DNA of 64,000 nt from Anderseniella sp963700885 (GTDB lineage Bacteria; Pseudomonadota; Alphaproteobacteria; Rhizobiales; Aestuariivirgaceae). Every line of letters starts with the position of its first letter. Position 1 is the stretch's first letter. The notes under the pieces are model-generated. The model ran no database searches, had not been told where the DNA came from, and was given only the letters and a program-made list of their open reading frames with translations. Of the stretch, positions 62,385 to 64,000 are shown piece after piece. The stretch spans positions 124,001 through 188,000 of the forward strand of contig CAVOZJ010000005.1 in NCBI GenBank assembly GCA_963700885.1, given 5' to 3'. Position numbers and translations under genes: made by a program.

Positions 62385-62421
62385 GGCATTTCCGGACAGG
62401 TTCCGGAGATGCCTTTTTGTT
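62385..62421 (+). terminator. Intrinsic terminator after the Gly/Arg repeat gene
   Basis: A 12 bp stem with one GU pair (62385-62396 with 62402-62413) is followed by TTTTTGTTT. Confidence 0.85.
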
Positions 62422-62541
62422 TCCATGTCATCTGGACAGCGTTGCATCGCACAGTTTCTTGCCGCTGCACTGTCAGCGGCATTTGCCGCGCTCGCTGCTC
62501 GCCTCGACCACCGTAAAGTCAGCGAAAGTCACGAACATGCA

Positions 62542-62805
62542 ATACCAACGGAGGTAATTATTGACTCGTTTGACCGGCTTTTCGCGTTTGCTGGCAAGGC
62601 ATGCTTCACGCCGTGGTCTGGTTGACCACAAGTGGAGCATAACGAAGTTCAGCGGGCGCGAAAAACTGGCCTTCGGTGGGCCAAATCCGTACATCTGGTG
62701 CGTTGCGGCGCTTGCCCGATACACCGTATCGCGCTGCGCACCGCGCCTGCCAGAGTGAACGGATTTGACTCCATCAAACGGGTTAATAATTACCTCCGTT
62801 GGTAT
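62542..62805. mobile_element. MITE-like element with ~36 bp terminal inverted repeats
   Basis: The left end ATACCAACGGAGGTAATTATTGAC... and the inverted right end agree over about 36 bp with few mismatches. The inner 190 bp holds further fold-back arms (GGCTTTTCGCG, GTGGTC/GACCAC) and no transposase. TA dinucleotides at both borders would suit an IS630/mariner-type TA duplication. It fills most of the 506 bp gap (62317-62822) before tag. Confidence 0.8.
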
Positions 62806-62822
62806 AACAGCAACGCAATAAC

Positions 62823-63491
62823 CTACCCCACACTCATTGCCAGAATGCGGCTGAGATGGGTGTAGGGCCTGCCGGTTTCTTCATGCCACTGGTTGAAGGC
62901 AGCCTGAACAGCAGCCATGTCCTTCTTCGACGACGGAATTTTTCCAACCACTCCTTCCCGCACAAGAGCATGGGTCACATCTGCTGACAGGATAAACCCG
63001 TCCTTGCCGATGAACCGCAACGCATACTGACCGGTGTTGCCGCCCAGTCGCGAACCCTGCCTTTTCATCAGGTCCAGCAAACCGATCTGGTCACATGCCG
63101 GCCAGGCGCCGAGAAATTTTGCCGCCGAGCCATGTTCACGCGCCAGGCCCACCATCCAGATGGCATTGTTGCGCACCGACATGATTTTCGCACCGTGGCG
63201 AACAATCCGGGTGTCCCTGAGAAGGCTTTCATATTCCTCATCCGGCAACATGGCCAGAAAGTTGGGGTCGAACCCGTGAAACGCCGCTTCGAAGCCTGGC
63301 CATTTCTTCTCGATGACTTTCCAGTTGAAACCCGAATTGAACACGCAGCGGGTGAAGTTGGCTAGCCAGCGATCATCGCCCATCCCGACCACTGCCGATT
63401 GATCCGGCACCGGTTGCAACAGGGCCTGCATTGCAGCTTCTCCTCCCTTGTTATTGGCGGCAAGTGTTTCGATTTCCGCAAAATGACGCAT
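62823..63491 (-). CDS. tag: DNA-3-methyladenine glycosylase I
   Basis: A 222-residue DNA repair enzyme of the Tag family excising 3-methyladenine. The region MGDDRWLANFTRCVFNSGFNWKVIEKKWPGFEAAFHGFDP matches the family's (mostly W..F..GFSW) core; the Glu and Tyr of the active site are less obvious. ATG 63491 (MRHFAEIE) is preferred over the longer frame to 63545. It follows the M24 peptidase remnant by 4 bp, suggesting a shared transcript. An E. coli-type Cys/His zinc snap is not visible. Confidence 0.75.
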   Translation of the reverse strand: MRHFAEIETLAANNKGGEAAMQALLQPVPDQSAVVGMGDDRWLANFTRCVFNSGFNWKVIEKKWPGFEAAFHGFDPNFLAMLPDEEYESLLRDTRIVRHGAKIMSVRNNAIWMVGLAREHGSAAKFLGAWPACDQIGLLDLMKRQGSRLGGNTGQYALRFIGKDGFILSADVTHALVREGVVGKIPSSKKDMAAVQAAFNQWHEETGRPYTHLSRILAMSVG

Positions 63492-63495
63492 GCGC

Positions 63496-64000
63496 CTATC
63501 CCTTGACAAACAGCTTGCGCGGCGTGTTGCACAGACATTCCACACCGGTTTCGGTGATCAGGATCGGTTCGGTGATTTCCAGCCCGCCATCGTCCAGCCA
63601 GAGAGCCGGCATGAAGTGAAAGATCATGCCGGGTTGCAAGCACGGTCGTGTCGCCACGCCGGAAAGACATGGTGCGTTCGCCCCAGTCAGGCGGGTAACT
63701 GAGGCCGATCGAATACCCGGTACGCGAGTCCTTGGAAAACCCGTGCCTCTCCAGGGTGTCATAAAACGCGATTGCGATATCCTCGCAGGTGTTCCCGGGC
63801 CTTGCCTGCTCCAGGCCCTTGTCCACAGCCTCCAGAACCGCTTTTTCAGCATCAAGGTACTTTTTCGGCACTTTGCCCAGAAACAGGGTACGCGACTGCG
63901 GACAGTTGTACCGCCGGTAACAACCGGCAATTTCAAAAAATGTGCTTTCTCCGGATTTGAACGGCTGATCATTCCAGGTCAGATGCGGTGCGGTTGCATC
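63496..64000 (-). pseudogene. M24 peptidase, ectoine-hydrolase (DoeA)-like, frameshifted and partial
   Basis: The sequence runs off the right edge and continues in one frame to about 63640 (STFFEIAGCYRRYNCPQSRT, then WGERTMSFRRGDTTV), then must shift to a second frame (LQPGMIFHFMPALWLDDGGL, then ITETGVECLCNTPRKLFV). One extra base in the GTGCTTGCAACC stretch (about 63636-63640) explains it. The joined product matches M24 creatinase-fold peptidases, closest in style to ectoine hydrolase DoeA. Either a recent pseudogene or a sequencing error. Confidence 0.8.

Overview
The window reads as chromosomal DNA of an alphaproteobacterium, most probably a free-living, possibly marine member of the Hyphomicrobiales (Rhizobiales). 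I infer this from two gene orders familiar from that group (DUF3108 protein, Suv3-like helicase, S4 protein, fdxA, carD; and rpmF near mtgA and a polyprenyl synthase), from a rhizobial-type malonate (mat) operon, and from three TRAP transporters for organic acids. Genes are densely packed with many 1-11 bp overlaps. No rRNA, CRISPR array, intact transposase or prophage was seen.

1-5.6 kb: housekeeping block (end of a DUF3108 protein, helicase, S4 RNA-binding protein, ferredoxin FdxA, CarD), a strong terminator and tRNA-Arg(CCT), followed by a short IS-end-like relic. 5.9-9.8 kb: two exported proteins of unknown function. The first ends in 32 tandem octapeptides of the form xVHRPxGS, expanded at DNA level in 24, 48 and 72 bp periods; it is the most unusual feature here.

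10-15.9 kb: TRAP transporter 1 with an amidase and a 2-hydroxyacid dehydrogenase. 15.9-31.2 kb: a sugar-acid region. A minus-strand operon (FCD regulator, 6-phosphogluconate dehydrogenase, gluconokinase, beta-hydroxyacid dehydrogenase) faces TRAP transporter 2, an enolase-superfamily enzyme and a PhyH oxygenase. Genes resembling gluconate 5-dehydrogenase (idnO) and L-idonate 5-dehydrogenase (idnD) follow, so the route L-idonate to 5-ketogluconate to gluconate to 6-phosphogluconate to ribulose-5-phosphate can be assembled. Two near-identical 13 bp palindromes lie in the divergent control region. A gamma-glutamyltransferase homologue, an aldo/keto reductase and a second 2-hydroxyacid dehydrogenase complete the region.

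31.2-37.9 kb: a complete malonate module, matR divergent from matPQMAB (TRAP 3, malonyl-CoA decarboxylase, malonyl-CoA synthetase), with a palindrome like the published MatR operator. 38-48 kb: MBL/beta-CASP protein, EamA transporter, LOG protein, a sigma54 activator with a degenerate receiver, a cupin, an acyl-CoA synthetase and two cytochromes c. 48-57 kb: rpmF, an aldolase/flavoprotein pair, mtgA, polyprenyl synthase, a PilZ protein, a MetE-like protein and ispG. 57-64 kb: maleate isomerase-like protein, agmatinase-like protein, acyl-CoA synthetase with a VOC protein, a secreted Gly/Arg repeat protein, DNA glycosylase Tag and a frameshifted M24 peptidase of ectoine-hydrolase type.

Non-coding structure: each TRAP operon has a strong stem-loop between the binding-protein and small-permease genes. 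A roughly 100 bp dispersed element occurs three times, always just 3' of a gene and in the same orientation to it. A 264 bp MITE-like element with long terminal inverted repeats lies near the right end, with two possible solo ends elsewhere.
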